The position numbers and the translations under genes are program-made. DNA of 64,000 bases, taken from contig CM074187.1 in the NCBI GenBank assembly GCA_037179385.1, positions 9,921,450 through 9,985,449 on the forward strand, written 5' to 3'. Positions 26,378 through 41,300 of this stretch are shown here, piece by piece. The notes beneath the pieces were generated by a model, which saw only the letters and a program-made list of their open reading frames with translations, was not told the origin of the DNA and ran no database searches. Position 1 is the stretch's first letter, and every line of letters starts with the position of its first letter. The DNA is from Holothuria scabra. Taxonomy: Eukaryota; Echinodermata; Holothuroidea; Aspidochirotida; Holothuriidae.

Positions 26378-29300
26378 CTGCGAAGATGATGTTATTATTA
26401 AATAGTAGACTATTATTTAATAGAAATAAAAACTCTAGATTCTTCTAAATTGCATTCTTATAGTTGTAAACTTTAAATAATCTACAAAGGCCTAACATTC
26501 TCACCCAAACAGTCTCAATTTTCCTGACCTACTTATATACTTGAGCTCCTCCCACAATTGTCTAAAACTCATCTTCATCCAAATACAATCTTAGTTTATT
26601 TCTTCAGGGTTAGGATGCAAGACCCCAATGTATAATCAAAACATTCTCTGTACGATATTTGCTGTGTTATTTGATCTATTTTAATTGCTGTCAACTGAAA
26701 TCTTTGGAAGTTGAAAATTTCTTTGGAGATACTACAAAATTGGAGATTTTTTGAAGGGGGGGGGGGGAATTGACTGTCTTTAACCTGGATATATTGCATA
26801 ACGAGTTGAAGGGAGTCACTCATCCACGACCCTCATAACGTCGAAAAAGGAAACACTTATTCATCCATGGTTACATGTTGCCTTCTTATTGATTAACAAA
26901 TACATATTATACATGAAGTAGAATAAATAAAAGAGAAACTTATAGAGAGTGGCTAAAGTCATATCAAGTTTGGATATTTTAGAGGAGCACTTATTTCAAG
27001 CATTTCAGTGCAATTTACACTGATGATCTGAGGGTGGTTCTCAAGATATGGGCAAGTTAAATTGCCACAATTTCATCAAATACGAACTTGAAACAAGCAT
27101 ATGTCACAATCCACAATAATGGACAGTTTTTATTTCTTTAAACTTTGCCGCCTATTTTCTCCTCAACATCCCTATATTATAAGAACGTGATTGCCTAAGT
27201 CACATGAGAACTTTACAAACTGTGCATTTCCCACAAGGTGGTGCTATTCTTATCGACTTCAACGTCAACACAACAATCCGAAAAATAATGGACAACAAAG
27301 CATTCCCTGACAATGCGAGGAAGTGATATAACGTCTGCTGTCCTTAAAGATCACTTTTGAACACAAATTTAGCAACTTTATGTTCTGATATCTCGAGATT
27401 CATCAAATTAATTTTTGCTTTTAAAACCCTCTAAACCACAGAAATAAAGAAAATTGATGAATGCCATTTTGTCATCACCAGAAAAAAATTCAACTATTTA
27501 AGCCCAGCTGTCACCATCTTTTATTTTAAATATCAACGCATCGTAAGAACGGAGGAAAATATAGGAACTTGAATGAAACTTGTCAAAGAATTAAGAATTC
27601 AGATCTGCAACACACCAATATCCCGGATTTATCAACAAACCCACAATGATAGCCATTCCTCACATCCTATCCAGAGAACAAAAAAAAAAAAAAAAATACA
27701 AAAGAAAAAGTTAAGTTCTTCAATCTTGTCGATTTATCTCATTAATAAGAACTTGAAAGATGTGTAAGTATTGGACGACTTAAAGATTTTCCATCGGTTT
27801 TTGCATTGCTGCCATTCCCTGCGACCAGTTCACTCACCATTTACTATTTGAATTAACATCAATCAAGTTCGTTTTTAGGCCTGCAAGTCTGTAACTTTCG
27901 TTTACTCAAACCTTCTGTTCTTAGCTCCCTATTTAGCCATTGGAACACACTTATACATAACATTGCAGTGTCGCTATTTGAATTATACGTCTCACCTGTC
28001 GCTCGCTTAACTCGAGTGCCGACGCTATTTCGATCCGACGGGGCCGACAAAGGTATCGGTTGATGGTAAACTCCCGCTCCAGATCAAGAAGCTGTGTATT
28101 TGTGAAAGCAGTACGAGGCCGACGTGGATGCAACCCACTCGAAGTAACGGCTAGTATGTATCATGGAATAAAAAGAAAAAGAAAAAAAAATACTATTTCT
28201 GACATGGGAAAGTTCACAGCATGGAGAAAGAGGCAATGCTTCTCTTACCAACATCAAGGTTTGTGCAAAAACAAACATTACACTATGCTTTCCAGATCCG
28301 AGATATCGGAAACTTTTAGTTTCGGATAATAAGAAAACATTTTCCAGTTTTGCCTATTGCGTATAGAGAGGGGTTTCCAACGCACTTATCTATAACACAT
28401 CGACTAACACAGCCAGCTGCTATACTAGGCTATGTAATAAAAATAAATAATTTCATAATGATGGCAAATTTGCATGAAGACATTTTCCACTCAGTGTAAT
28501 TTATATTTACATTGCGTCACATTTCTGGGTGCGTCGATGACCTCATCTTAAAGGCGTTGCCCAACAGAAAAGCTTATACTTTTGGTCTTCGTGTGAATGC
28601 ATTTATGAACTACCCTGCTTTCAAGTAATATTTCATAAAAAAAACTTTGTGCATACTTCTAAACAAATATTTGCCGATGTTTTATACACACAAAACATAT
28701 TATTTACATAAAAAAACAAAAGATCAAAAGGAAAATAATATTTACAAGTATTTACAGTTTGAACAACTCCCACCTGTCTCTCACCTGTACATTACAACGT
28801 TAAAATCGTAACCCTTTTTAATTGCATTACTCGCAGATGGTTTGAGCACTGATTAAGTATGAAACACAATGAACTTAGAGGTCTTGTTACTTTATAAGTG
28901 TAGCAATCAAAAGACTTAATTCATCAGTTTTGTGCAAAGAGGACAATTCAAAAACTCGAATTTTACAGAATTTACCCAACTTTTTTTAGGAACTACTGGT
29001 TTTACTTTAAAATGAAATACTGTTTTACCGTTTGTTAACTTTAAATTTCCATTTTTAATACTGTTTTTAATAATGTATTTATAAATGCATAATGGTAAGT
29101 AATTTAAAAGAAGGGAATACGTTAGCTTCCCTTTAAGAAATAAATTTCTCATAATGAAACATTTTGTTATTTGTTGCGTAAGAATAATTTATTGCGACTT
29201 AACTTCCAAAACTTACAAGATGCAGCCTCGTAACTCTTGAAACAACAATATTTTGGAGAGATAAAGAGATTGATGTAATTTATTGGTGGGATGGCTTTTT

Positions 29301-32300
29301 CAAAAACTATTTTAACAGAGTTTTCGTATGCCATGTTGGTACTTTTTTCAAGCAATATTTACCCTTAATGTAACTTTTTTTAAAATATTAGTCTGAATCA
29401 ACATATTAAAGTTTAATTTTCCAGTACTAAAACTATTGAAAGAAATACAGATCGTTTAGTTAAAACGTATTTCAAGTGTAGCAATCAAAAGACTTAATTC
29501 ATCAGTTTTGTGCAAAGAGGACAATTCAAAAACTCGAATTTTACAGAATTTACCCAACTTTTTTTAGGAACTACTGGTTTTACTTTAAAATGAAATACTG
29601 TTTTACCGTTTGTTAACTTTAAATTTCCATTTTTAATACTGTTTTTAATAATGTATTTATAAATGCATAATGGTAAGTAATTTAAAAGAAGGGAATACGT
29701 TAGCTTCCCTTTAAGAAATAAATTTCTCATAATGAAACATTTTGTTATTTGTTGCGTAAAAATAATTTATTGCGACTTAACTTCCAAAACTTACAAGATG
29801 CAGCCTCGTAACTCTTGAAACAACAATATTTTGGAGAGATAAAGAGATTGATGTAATTTATTGGTGGGATGGCTTTTTCAAAAACTATTTTAACAGAGTT
29901 TTCGTATGCCATGTTGGTACTTTTTTCAAGCAATATTTACCCTTAATGTAACTTTTTTTAAAATATTAGTCTGAATCAACATATTAAAGTTTAATTTTCC
30001 AGTACTAAAACTATTGAAAGAAATACAGATCGTTTAGTTAAAACGTATTTCAAATGGACACATTCCCTTTTATTTTTCCTGTTAAAGATCTTTGAAGACA
30101 ATTTTTAGGGATTTAAAGTTGTTTAAAAGCGTCTTTAATCTTCAATAAAAGACCTTCTGAATCAATTGTAATGCATGGTAAGTCTTGCCTACACAATAAA
30201 AAACTGTCTAAATCCCAATTCTCTTTAAACAATTTTATGAGATAGAACAAAGAAAAACAAATTAGTTTAATCAAACATTCTATAAGCTATAAGTCAAGAA
30301 TGAAATTTCTTTGATTAAATTAGAGGCAAGTATATCCTTGTTTTAATATGAGCTCAGTTTACACAACACATTTTACACATGAAGTTCTTGAATCAATGCC
30401 AATTTAATGACCAAACATCTTTCTTTCAGAATGTTTTTTGTCTACTTTGATTCATAATTCATTGAAACTGCAAAACACATTTCATCATTACATATTGAAT
30501 ACTCTAATATAAATACCAAAGAAAAATGCTTGACTAATGAGGAAAGAAAAGGACAGGAAAGGAAAGGAACGGAAATGAAAGAATAAGAATATCAAAGGAT
30601 ATATTTTACAGCAAATTATAGACAGACGACGGAAAAAGTAAAAAAGACAATATAACATAAAAGTCTACAATTCTCTTTTAGAAGTAAAGTTCTACAACAG
30701 AAAATTAAAATTATATCAAATTTGAATCAAGATGTGAAAAACAGTACAGCTATTGTTTACTATTATATACGATTAGTTCCAATATCACATGTAATTTAGT
30801 TTCGTTTTTAGCATTAAGTGGCATTTTGGGGCATGCGCTAAAGAAACACTTCAAATGAAATATAAATTACGTGAAATTTTACCTAACCTCTTGTTGATTT
30901 CTCCTTTATTCGACTCACTTCGTTTCATTAAGTTCATTTCCAAAATTCCCTTCCCGTTGTTCCCCAACTGTGTTACAACTTTTTTTAATGGCTTTCAAAG
31001 ATTTTCTAAATACTTTTTATTTCATTTTTTAAAATAAATCTTTATTCATTGATTTCTAAAGGATATTGAGTTTTACAGATAACAGGTAAACAACAACGGT
31101 TGCTTAAAACAAATCTTGAAAGACCATGATGAGAAATTACTCAAATAACGTTTCACATTCTGGGCAAACTAAATGAAAGGAAAATACCGTTACTCCAACT
31201 TGAACTAGTAAATCAGACTATCTTGTTTCATGAGTGACTCTTGAGAATCAAGTGAAAATATATCTCCTTAATTGCGAAATTTTCTGGATTTAATGCTTGC
31301 TTAAGGTGTACCTCGAATCAAAAAATTCAAAAATATTTATTAAGCTGCACGAAAAATGAATTATAACAGTCCAACCTCCTTCTTCACAGAACATTCTAGA
31401 GCCGAGATATAAAATGTTGACATTTATTTTCTTCAAACAAATGATCTTATTGTGTAATTTGTGACTCTCTTGTTGTACAACTCATGTTAACTGCTTTGTT
31501 TCCCTTTAAAATTGAAAATGTTTTTATGAATTTGAAACCTTTCTTTGTTGCACCGCATATTGCACAGAGAGGGCTTCATTAATTACATCACCCCATAAAA
31601 GTTAAAGTGTTATCACACCTTGGTACAAGGTGTGATAACACTTTCGTACAAAAAACAAAGAAATACAAATATGGTAATTTGAGTAGTACAACAATGACAT
31701 CACAAATTATTGCGCAATGTACCATTTTAATTTGAGTGAATTAACTTTAACATTTTGTATCTCTGCTCAAGAATGGCTTACGCTTAGGCTTTCTTTAATT
31801 ATTGACATTCCATATGTAACGAAATGCTAATTAATTTTAGCACACTAAAAGGGTTACAATGAATTGTGTTGATGAACATATTGTCTGAACGCTGCACTCT
31901 ATAGATAAAATACAAAAAAAATGTTCACGATTAAAATAGAAGCGTGATGTAAACCCCGTACATAAGATTTCATCCATGTAAAATTCGTTTCTAATAAATA
32001 CAAAAATCGATGTTCAATGATAACGATAAACAGTACTTAAGTTATAAATTGTGTTGATTTATACAAAAAATGTCGAGTCTGAGTGAGTGACATGTCTTTG
32101 GTAAGCCACTTGATCTTAAAACAAAAAAATTAGTTTAAAATGCATAACATAGAAAAACAAAACATAACAAAGACAACAATTTGCAGTATGGAAAATAATC
32201 CACTGTCCCGAATGGGAAAAGACAGTGGGCTCACTAGTACGCTCCAGTTACAAGTTTATTTCCTCAAATCTTAATACTATACTTAAAATGAGTTCCAGAA

Positions 32301-35300
32301 GTTGCATCATTTCATTACTTAAATTTTGGGCCCACAAATAATTCTGACCAACATATAATTTATTTCGTGGGGTAAGAAGAATGAAACTGTATTGTTATAT
32401 TGTAAAATACATTTTTTTCTGTATGTATCCATGGTTGTGATACGTTTGTAGTATTTTCTGTGACATGGACGAGTTATTTACATATTTTATACCTCCGACA
32501 AACCTGGATAATAACGTTTTAAAGTGAAACATTTTCCCGTTATACAATCTGCTAAAGAGTGCTTATTTTATCAGATTTATTACTTTTTACTTCTTTTCGT
32601 TCTTCATGGTCGCCTGGATATTTTCCAGTCCTGTATCTGAGGTCAAGTGATGTGATCAGGTGATTATGTCATATGTTCCTGAATTTTTCACGTTATTTTC
32701 AAAATATTCAAGGGAAGAAATGTGAAAGTGGTCATTTCCAGTAACGTTTTGACACTACAACAACAAGCCATGTCCTGGAGAAAGTTTTCCGGCTAGACTC
32801 TTTTACACGGTTGTTGTAACTAGCTCCCTGTTGTAACTACAGACATGATTTTTTACATAAAAACATTTTTTAGCGTTTTTCACTAGAAGCGAGAATGATC
32901 AAAATCATTCCACACCTAGTCCTCCAAACCCTGTCGCAATATCCCTTTCCTGCCCAAGATTGGTTCGTTTTGCTACCATATACTATCACTTTTCAAAAAG
33001 AACGCAAAAAGTTATGAAATGTGGACAAATTACGATAGATTCAATACATTTTTGTTATTAGTTGAATATCATGTTTGTCCTTGAAACTTGGTACTGTAGG
33101 TTGTTTGAATATTTTCTTTAGATGTATCATTGCCCTGCTAATAAGCTAGCTTATTAGCACAGTGCGAAGGTTATAGCAACAACGTTGCTCAATATTCCCT
33201 TCCACGGCATCAAAAACATAAATAATTTGAATGCAGTACCATTTTTTAAAATGTTTTCCTTCGTTCATTTTGTTTTCCAGAATGTCAAATAAGTCTGCCA
33301 CGATAACATGACAGAGTGCATTCTTTCTCAATGCATTCCTTCATAATGCATTCTATCTCAAAATAAGTTTGCATTCCTATGAAAATTAATAATTTCTGAA
33401 CGCTGTTCTATTGAGATGCAGTTTTTACATTCTGAAAGAGAAAATTTTCAGCATATTTTAAAGTCAAAAAATCTTCTCAAGGAAATTTCTATAATTGTAG
33501 AATATACTTCATTTACTTGACAATTGTTGGTAACTGTACTGTCCTGACTACAAGTCTGGCAAATTAACAGATGTGTCAAATTTGCAATTCGGATGGCGTT
33601 GGGGAAAACTTTAAATTATTTTTTATTCTAGGAAAATGTGTGGAAAAACACCATTTTTATTTTGAGAATCACTGACCAGCTGAAGTGTCGGAAGAGAACT
33701 GGTCTGTATTTCTGCAATCACAATGTAGAATTTTCAACAACCAATCTCTAGTCAGACATGCAGGTGGTAGAATGCAGTTTGTACGTTTTTATGTCTCACT
33801 TTGTATATCATGCTAAAATACACATTCAGCATAAAAGCCATAAAGTACCTCAGGTAACGTGACATGTAAAGGTTGAAAGGGGGGGGGGGGCAGAAATGTT
33901 TAAGTCCCTCCATATATATTCCCGTCAATCAAAATAGTTTGTCATGCAATTGTTAGCACTCAGAAAAATGAATCAATGATGGTTACGGCACGTAGGCAAT
34001 GGGTTTGGGTTAGTTGTAAAATCACAGTTATCTGTTGTTTCGAGACGAGATGGGACTAAACCAACTTGTTTAAACTTCTTGTGTCTAAGCGTTAAAACTT
34101 TATCGGAACAAAACTCTTACATGTGAAGTTTTCGATAGCGAGGCGTCGTTAAAACTAGCTTTTGTTTACACCTCCATTGTTCTTCGGAAGAAGTTTTCAA
34201 CGAGTTTACAAAGTAGATATATAATTGTTTGCAATGTTTTAAATGAAATGACCTTTATCAGCTTGGAATAAAAAGAGGCAAAGAGAAATACATTTATCTT
34301 TAATAAAAGATATAAAGGCGAAGTGTAAATAATTAGAAGGAGGTCATGCATTACACTGTTGAAACAAAAATGACACTTTTTAAAATATATGTCAAAGTTC
34401 ATCAGATTGGAAGAACGAGTTGTTCGTCGAGATCTGTCGATGATACTGAAGTAACAAAAGTACGTACTAGTTGTGTGCTCTTTAAAGGCTTATTCCAGAG
34501 ACAAAATTGATTTACTTCAAATTCTGCAGAAATTTTTTTCCTTTTTCAGGTCTCAAGAGCATATAGCGTTCGGACGATACTAATTTTTAAAATAATGCAA
34601 TTTTCTAGAGACTTGGTGCATCATGAGAAATATGTGATGTAATTGTGGCACATTAATTTTTCATTGCAAGCAATTTATTTATAACTTTTGTGCCCCTGCA
34701 AGCAATATTAAGCAAATTGTTGTTTGTTCTCTACGTATGGTGAAGAGTAATGCTAAATCTACAGGAAAACATATTTAAATATTCCCACAATGTCAAATTT
34801 CAAGGACAAACAGAAAGTAAAATTATAAAGAAAAACGAACTACGGAATCCCAGGCAATGTGTCCACTTAACATAGCTTTCTCTGGCTTTGCTTAAAGCAG
34901 TTATATTTTTAACAAGAATAACCAGTCTTTAAGTGAGATATATTGAGTTACGAAAAGGGTGCTGTGGAAGTGTTTGAAGGACATGGTGTTGAATATTTTT
35001 GTTTTTCTTACAAGACCCAGGTGAAGAACCACCAGAATATGACTTTTAAAACCAATTGGTAACATCGAAGTTTTGGTTTACAATTCCTTTTTGTGGAAGG
35101 TAATGACATACTGCACACTGTATTAACAAAGAATTTCTTGCTTGACCGTTGCTATTGTAACGATTGTATTTTTTGTTATAGAGTTGGGGATTAGGTTAGG
35201 GATTAGCACTATATCTTTAGTCAATTAGGGAATTTCATGTTAAACAGTGCGCATCGTCCCCATACTTGTCCGAGTTATGAACAAATCAACTCCTCACACA

Positions 35301-38300
35301 AGATATAGAACTAAAAACTAGAGAACGGTGATGTTATTTAATTCATTAAGAAGGAGGAATTATTTTTTAAAATTGGTGTTTTCTTTGCGTAAAGGTTTAC
35401 ATGGTTGAAATAAGCACGCGATGATGGGGAGGAAGTGGAAGGGGCCGTTTCATACGAAGTATGAGCATGCATTTTTCAGCATTATATATTCGTTTCACAA
35501 CTAATAGCACACATGTTAAAAGTTTGTGAAATGGGGAATTTTTACAAAGTTTAAACGACTACCGACCTACTTTGCCAGTATTTGTTGCTCCCACAAAGCG
35601 ACCTACATTTAATAATTTGTGAAACAATTTTGCATATTAGTCGTTGGAATGTAGGTCATCCTGTAGGGTATGAGCTCATAGGGGTGGTGATGATTAACGT
35701 TTATGCATCGTCATAGCACTGAACTCCCGAGTTTTTTTCTTCTTGTTTCAACAAAGTTGTGGAAGCGGGTCATCCGGATGAAAGATCGAAACATCAGGTG
35801 TGAACTTGCTATGACAACTACGAGTATTCTTATTATCAATTAGAGGATACCATTTATATAATTTGAACAAAAGAAGTAGGTCGTGTTGAATCTAATCGAA
35901 CTAGGTGGATCGGTAATGTGCCATTGTCCCAAATAGATAGGTGTACCGTTTATTGGCGTATATTTAACTATAAACTGTTCAGACCAGGTGTAGGTGAATA
36001 AAAAACAGGACAGGAGACGACTTCCACAGTTTTCTAATGTTCTGGCTACTACCAATTGATGATACAATCATTAATTGTTTCATTTAAGAAGTTGAAGTAT
36101 AGTACACATTACTTACCTTGACATTATCCAACCAATGGTTCAGACAATGAAAAGATAACGGACCACCTAAACGGGGACAAATCTACGATTCATTGTTTGG
36201 GGTGTCTGATGATAGCCTATCACCAACATGGGTGTGGAGTTCGATTTCACAAGTATCTAATCGATGTGGGACCAAGTTTATGCGTATACAGTATAAGTAA
36301 TTTTGGGCAAAATGGGTTTCCCATAATTGGAGGAAATGCCTCTTCCAAGGCCTTTTAAGTTGCCAATTAGGATTGAGACCTTTGACATAACACTATACGA
36401 TTCATTGCAAAACTTGTGGTTGTACCGAAATTGTTATTATTTTGTAGCATTTATAAGACAATAAAACATGATGTGACCAGAGGCTTAATGATCCCGTCTA
36501 CGAAGGTAAAATGTAAGCTGTGAGAAATTTAAGAGTGTAACAGGGTGACCCCCGAAATTCAAAACCTTATTCCCTTAAGGGAAATAATACATTTGCTTGA
36601 CAGAAAGAAATCTATAGTTATAGAAACCCAATATTTATGGATACATAATGATAGATTTTATAAAATGAGGCAGAAGTAACATGACACTTTCTTCAAGAAA
36701 TAAATTTTCACAGGTAAAAATGAAATTATTTGTTGCTCAAGAACAATTTGTTCACCCAACTTTTCCCAAACTTTCAAATAATGCAACGTCCATGACTCTT
36801 CTTATACATTATATTTTGAACCTGAAGCAGTTCACCACACGAACAGGAGCGTTCGCCTATTCACACACAAACAAACACACACACATACTTGCATTGACAA
36901 GCATACACACAAAACATAAAAACCCTAGTCTGCAGATATAGATTACTAACACAGGTTCAAATATCGTTTTCTCGAATCCCTAAAGCCATCTGTATACCAC
37001 AATGTTATAGGCCTATTTTGCTTATTTTTCTTGTTGTTTAAATCTGTTTGAATTAATGGGGGGAGGTGACAAAACGACATGTTGCCCCCAATATTTTCAT
37101 TGATGGGACGTTTCCCTCGGTTTCCAGGTTTAACCCCCCTTCTGAATGGTATAATAATGGTTAAACCTGTTTTCTTTGAATTGTCATGTTGAATGCTTAC
37201 CCCCTCACCACTTGGACAGGCTCAATTGAAGAAGATTAGTGCTCAATTAGACAAGACTGACAGTGTTATATTCCTGTGCATTGGTGGTGAACCTATATAC
37301 GCATCCCGGCGGGCCCGGAGTCGTCTGGACACTTACATGACGCCTCGACAATTGGCTACAATTATTTGAACGGATGCCACAATAAACGTTTGGGTGAGGA
37401 AAACAATATGACAATTTCTAGGTTGCATTAAATCAAATGAGAAATTGATGGTTTTTTCTAAAATGAACAAAAATTTTTTGTATGAAATAACTGCATTTGA
37501 ACTAACTTGAAATTGGTCATCAAGTATCGCTTTGATTGAACTTTGAGAGGTGACAATATATTACACGATTATCTATACGACGGATGACAGTTGAAAGAAT
37601 AAAGAGATCGGAATTGAAAAAGGAAAAAGTAAGGAAGAGAACTAAAACAAAAACAAAAAAATTAAAAAAAAAAAAAAAAAAAACTGGTGACCTGAAAGAT
37701 GAAATGACTTATTGTTATAGAAGAAAAATTATTTTACACGTGATATGAATTTTTTTTTTCAAACTTCCAAAAATTACGAAAAAGCAAAGTCTTTTGTTTG
37801 TTTGAAAAGTTAGGATCAGAGTAACGACTGTGATTTAAGAGAGAGTAGAAGTATTATTTTACTAAGATAAATATTTAGATAAAAGAGTGATCGTAGTGAC
37901 TCTCTAAAAGAGTGAAAAGTGTGAATTCACTCCATTAGAATGTTGGGTGTTAATTCACCCCCCCAAAAAGTGAAGTTCACTCCAAGAACAGTGAAATTAT
38001 ATTTTTGGCGCGTGTCTGCAGGGATCATTCCTTTTTAAAAAGTGGTCCATACAGGCACTCGATCGTGATTGAATTTTCGCTCCTTTAGGGTACACTTTTC
38101 AAATTATACTCTTCCAAGGAGTGAAATTTCACTCTTTTTAGGGTGGGAATTGTACGATTTGATAAGGAGGTGGGTCAGCCAGTGAGACAAGATGAAGTAG
38201 TGGTTTTCATTCGAAGGAATACTTATGAGGAGATATTTTTGTGAAAAGTTTGGATAGTAACCGTAATGCTATTTAGACTACACATTTTTCTGTAGGGCAA

Positions 38301-41300
38301 ACATTGCAATGATTCATCAACAATATACCTGAGTGATAACAACAAATAACCTGAACTCGAAAACGTCAATTAAATCTAGTGATTAATTACTGAGTCTACA
38401 AATATCAACCGACACAATCTATCATAATGTATTCGTTACGTCACATCAAATCAATTAGGACTAATGGCTAGACAATTTCAAAAGCAAGTCGTGTAGCGGC
38501 GATCTTTATGTTAATATTTCAGGTTTCGGGTCTGAAGACGTACCGACGTAAGCCCGTCTTTTTATTGTTTGTTTCTTGCATACAAAAAGTAAGTTGAGGT
38601 TTAACTTATTCAGATCAGTAGCCGGGGTTGGGGTTGAGGTGGAGTGGGGGTGGGGGAAAGAGGGGCAGGGGGAAGATCCCCCTAAAAAAATTTTTCCCCC
38701 AGAGACTTTGACGTTTACCAGTGACTTAATACATCTTTACACATTTGGCTCCCCTGAAGAAAATGTCATTTAATTTCTCTTCATTTATTTTATTTTGTCA
38801 GTACAAAATATGCACAGAAATACAAAAACGGACAAGAAATAAAAAAAAAACAACTTTCCCCACCTGGGAAGATTTTGGCCCCCTTTTGTGCCTTGACTGA
38901 CTACAGGCATGAAATTATTTTGAAGCAACAGCTCATTCTCATAATTTTCTCCTTATTTCTCCTCAAAGTATCTTTCATAATATTTTAGGAATTTAATATC
39001 CCATATATTCAAGGTTAATTAAACATGCAGTAACTACTTTTAAATTCCCAAGTGACAACCAGGAAATAAGACAATCTTCTAATCTACTATAGGCTATTCA
39101 AGTTAGGATGACCGCATTTCCTCTTTAAGCTAATAATTTAAGCTTAAGCTTAGTTCAAGGTCACAAGTTTGAGTTAACCCTTGAATATTGAACGACCCTC
39201 TGGTGGACTTTGCTTGCTTAAAGTTAACTTTCCTAGCAGGTCTCGAATATTTTCTTCTCTTTTCAAGTACACGCTCGGTTTTATAAATAAAGTCAATGTA
39301 GGTGTTGAACTAATACACATCCATCAAGAGGGCAACCTCAAATTTTACATACTGTGACACTAACAAATACTTTTGCAGTTTTAAATACTTTGACTTATAA
39401 TCGCTTCTTGCCAGAATCGGGGTTGGGGATTGGGATACTGCAATCACTCTGCAAGATTATTTTTATTATTAGGACAAAAATATGAATTCACTATAGAAGT
39501 CCAATAATAGAAAATTTTCTGGCCAATGATGCTCCTTAACTTATACCAAAAAATCACCAGTACACCGATGTTTCCTAATGACATTTTTTCAAATTATCAT
39601 CTGCGCAGTTTAATCTTTTTTTTTAAGGTTTCCTACAGAAAACACTTGAAACCCGAGGATAATATATAATCATGACAATAATACCAAATATTACAGCGCT
39701 CTATTCATAATGAGTCACGCTGAAATGCATTGTTTATAGCAGTATAGTCAATGGGAAACATAATACTGCCCACTGTACACTGATACATTTTTATACAGTA
39801 ACTGTGATAGTTGTAAAGGTAAAATGAAATTTTTATAATGTCATAGAGTACCATAACCAGTTTTCTGCACCTTGCGGGGAGCAGACCTCGTTTTTACTTA
39901 AATAAATTGCGGCGAAAACTATCTAAGGGTAGCAGTCTGTAAGGGGTGCAACCACAGAGGCGTTATGCAGGCTATATGATGTGTAGAATAAGTACCTCTT
40001 TCTAACGTATTCCAAGGGAGCCGTCACAATGTTTCCCAGGGTGGCACGAAGACTCTTCACTTTAAAAAAATGCTACTCTTGATAATGTATGGCCACTCAA
40101 CGTTTTAAACACTCGGTAGGGTACCATAGTTTGGAACATAATAAACCGGTGTTTGGAACGTCTTTTGTTGTGGGATTTACCAACAATTTTCTTCAGCCCT
40201 TTATCCCCTAATGAACAAAAGTTATATGAAAGAAGTTCTTAAGAGTACGTTAAGGCCTAGAACAACAGAAGAATAAATTGAAAATTTTACTAGAAACTTA
40301 CGTGATATAGCTCTTAATGCGTTTTAATTCCGACCAGATCACGGTCACAGTCACAACTGCATGCACAAGCTTCCAGAAACCTTGCTGTGGCAGTATCAGA
40401 CCAACCAATCATTCTTAAAATCCATAAATCATTTTTTCCATTGATATATGTCAGATAATAGCCACTTGGTTACTTAAGACAAACATTTACATTAATCAAA
40501 CTCTTCAATTACAGTGTAAATTTTTGAAAATATTTGATTTGGCATTTCTTTGATTACCCTTTTCACTATAATCAAGCGATGGCTTTCTGCAGCAAATACC
40601 CGGTATAGACTAAAAACTTAATAATTTCTAATTCACGATATGATGCCAGTGGATTGTAGGCATTTTGTAGTTTTAAACATAATGGAAGGAGGATTTGAAA
40701 TTTGAAGAAGAATAACTAAATACCGTTTGAAAATTCTACAGAATTCTTTTAATGGTAAACTCAGGGCTTGTTTTTTCTCATATGATCAGATATATTTTTT
40801 ACCAACGTTAAAGGGAGCAAATGTGTTTAACATTCTGAAAATGGTTGACGTATTGCAACGTTTATACCTGTACACAGTGCCTACACAATTTTTTATGCAA
40901 TCTTTTGTATCTCGGTTCGTTATAAATGCTCTTTTTTAAAGATGACGCAATTTTTAAAGCATTGAATTATTCAAATTGTGACTACCATCCTTCATTTTTT
41001 ATGCCAGTGCATGGGGCCGATGAAAAGGAGAAAACGGATCACTGTTACTTAGAGGGGGAAGTTTAACCAAAAATTAAATTCTCCTATATGAAAGAGGAAC
41101 CAAATCTACATAGTATGGTGAAACTTTCATTCAAATTAGGCATGTCTTTCTCAAGATATCAGTGAATAAAGTCACTAGATTTGGGTTCCAAAGTGAATCT
41201 GAGGACAGCAAAGGTTTATCACCTCCTTAGAAGGACAAGGAAGGCTGTTTCCCTTCGTTTTTCAGACTTTTGTGTTGACCTTGAAGTTAATGAGGATAGA

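Noticed and set aside
27996..28150. Homeobox fragment as a pseudogene
   Set aside because: It appears truncated after position 44, but a strong donor and a matching downstream exon complete the homeodomain in phase.
26222..28150. Gsx (ParaHox) rather than Hox2
   Set aside because: FT-TQLL and REF are Gsx-like, but CRPRR, ERQ, RRMK and the upstream PEYPWM favour Hox2. A tree would be decisive.
28916..29933. Duplicated small minus-strand frames (78 and 62 codons) as paralogous genes
   Set aside because: They are identical only because the 578-bp DNA unit is duplicated. They are AT-driven, lie in an intron and lack motifs.
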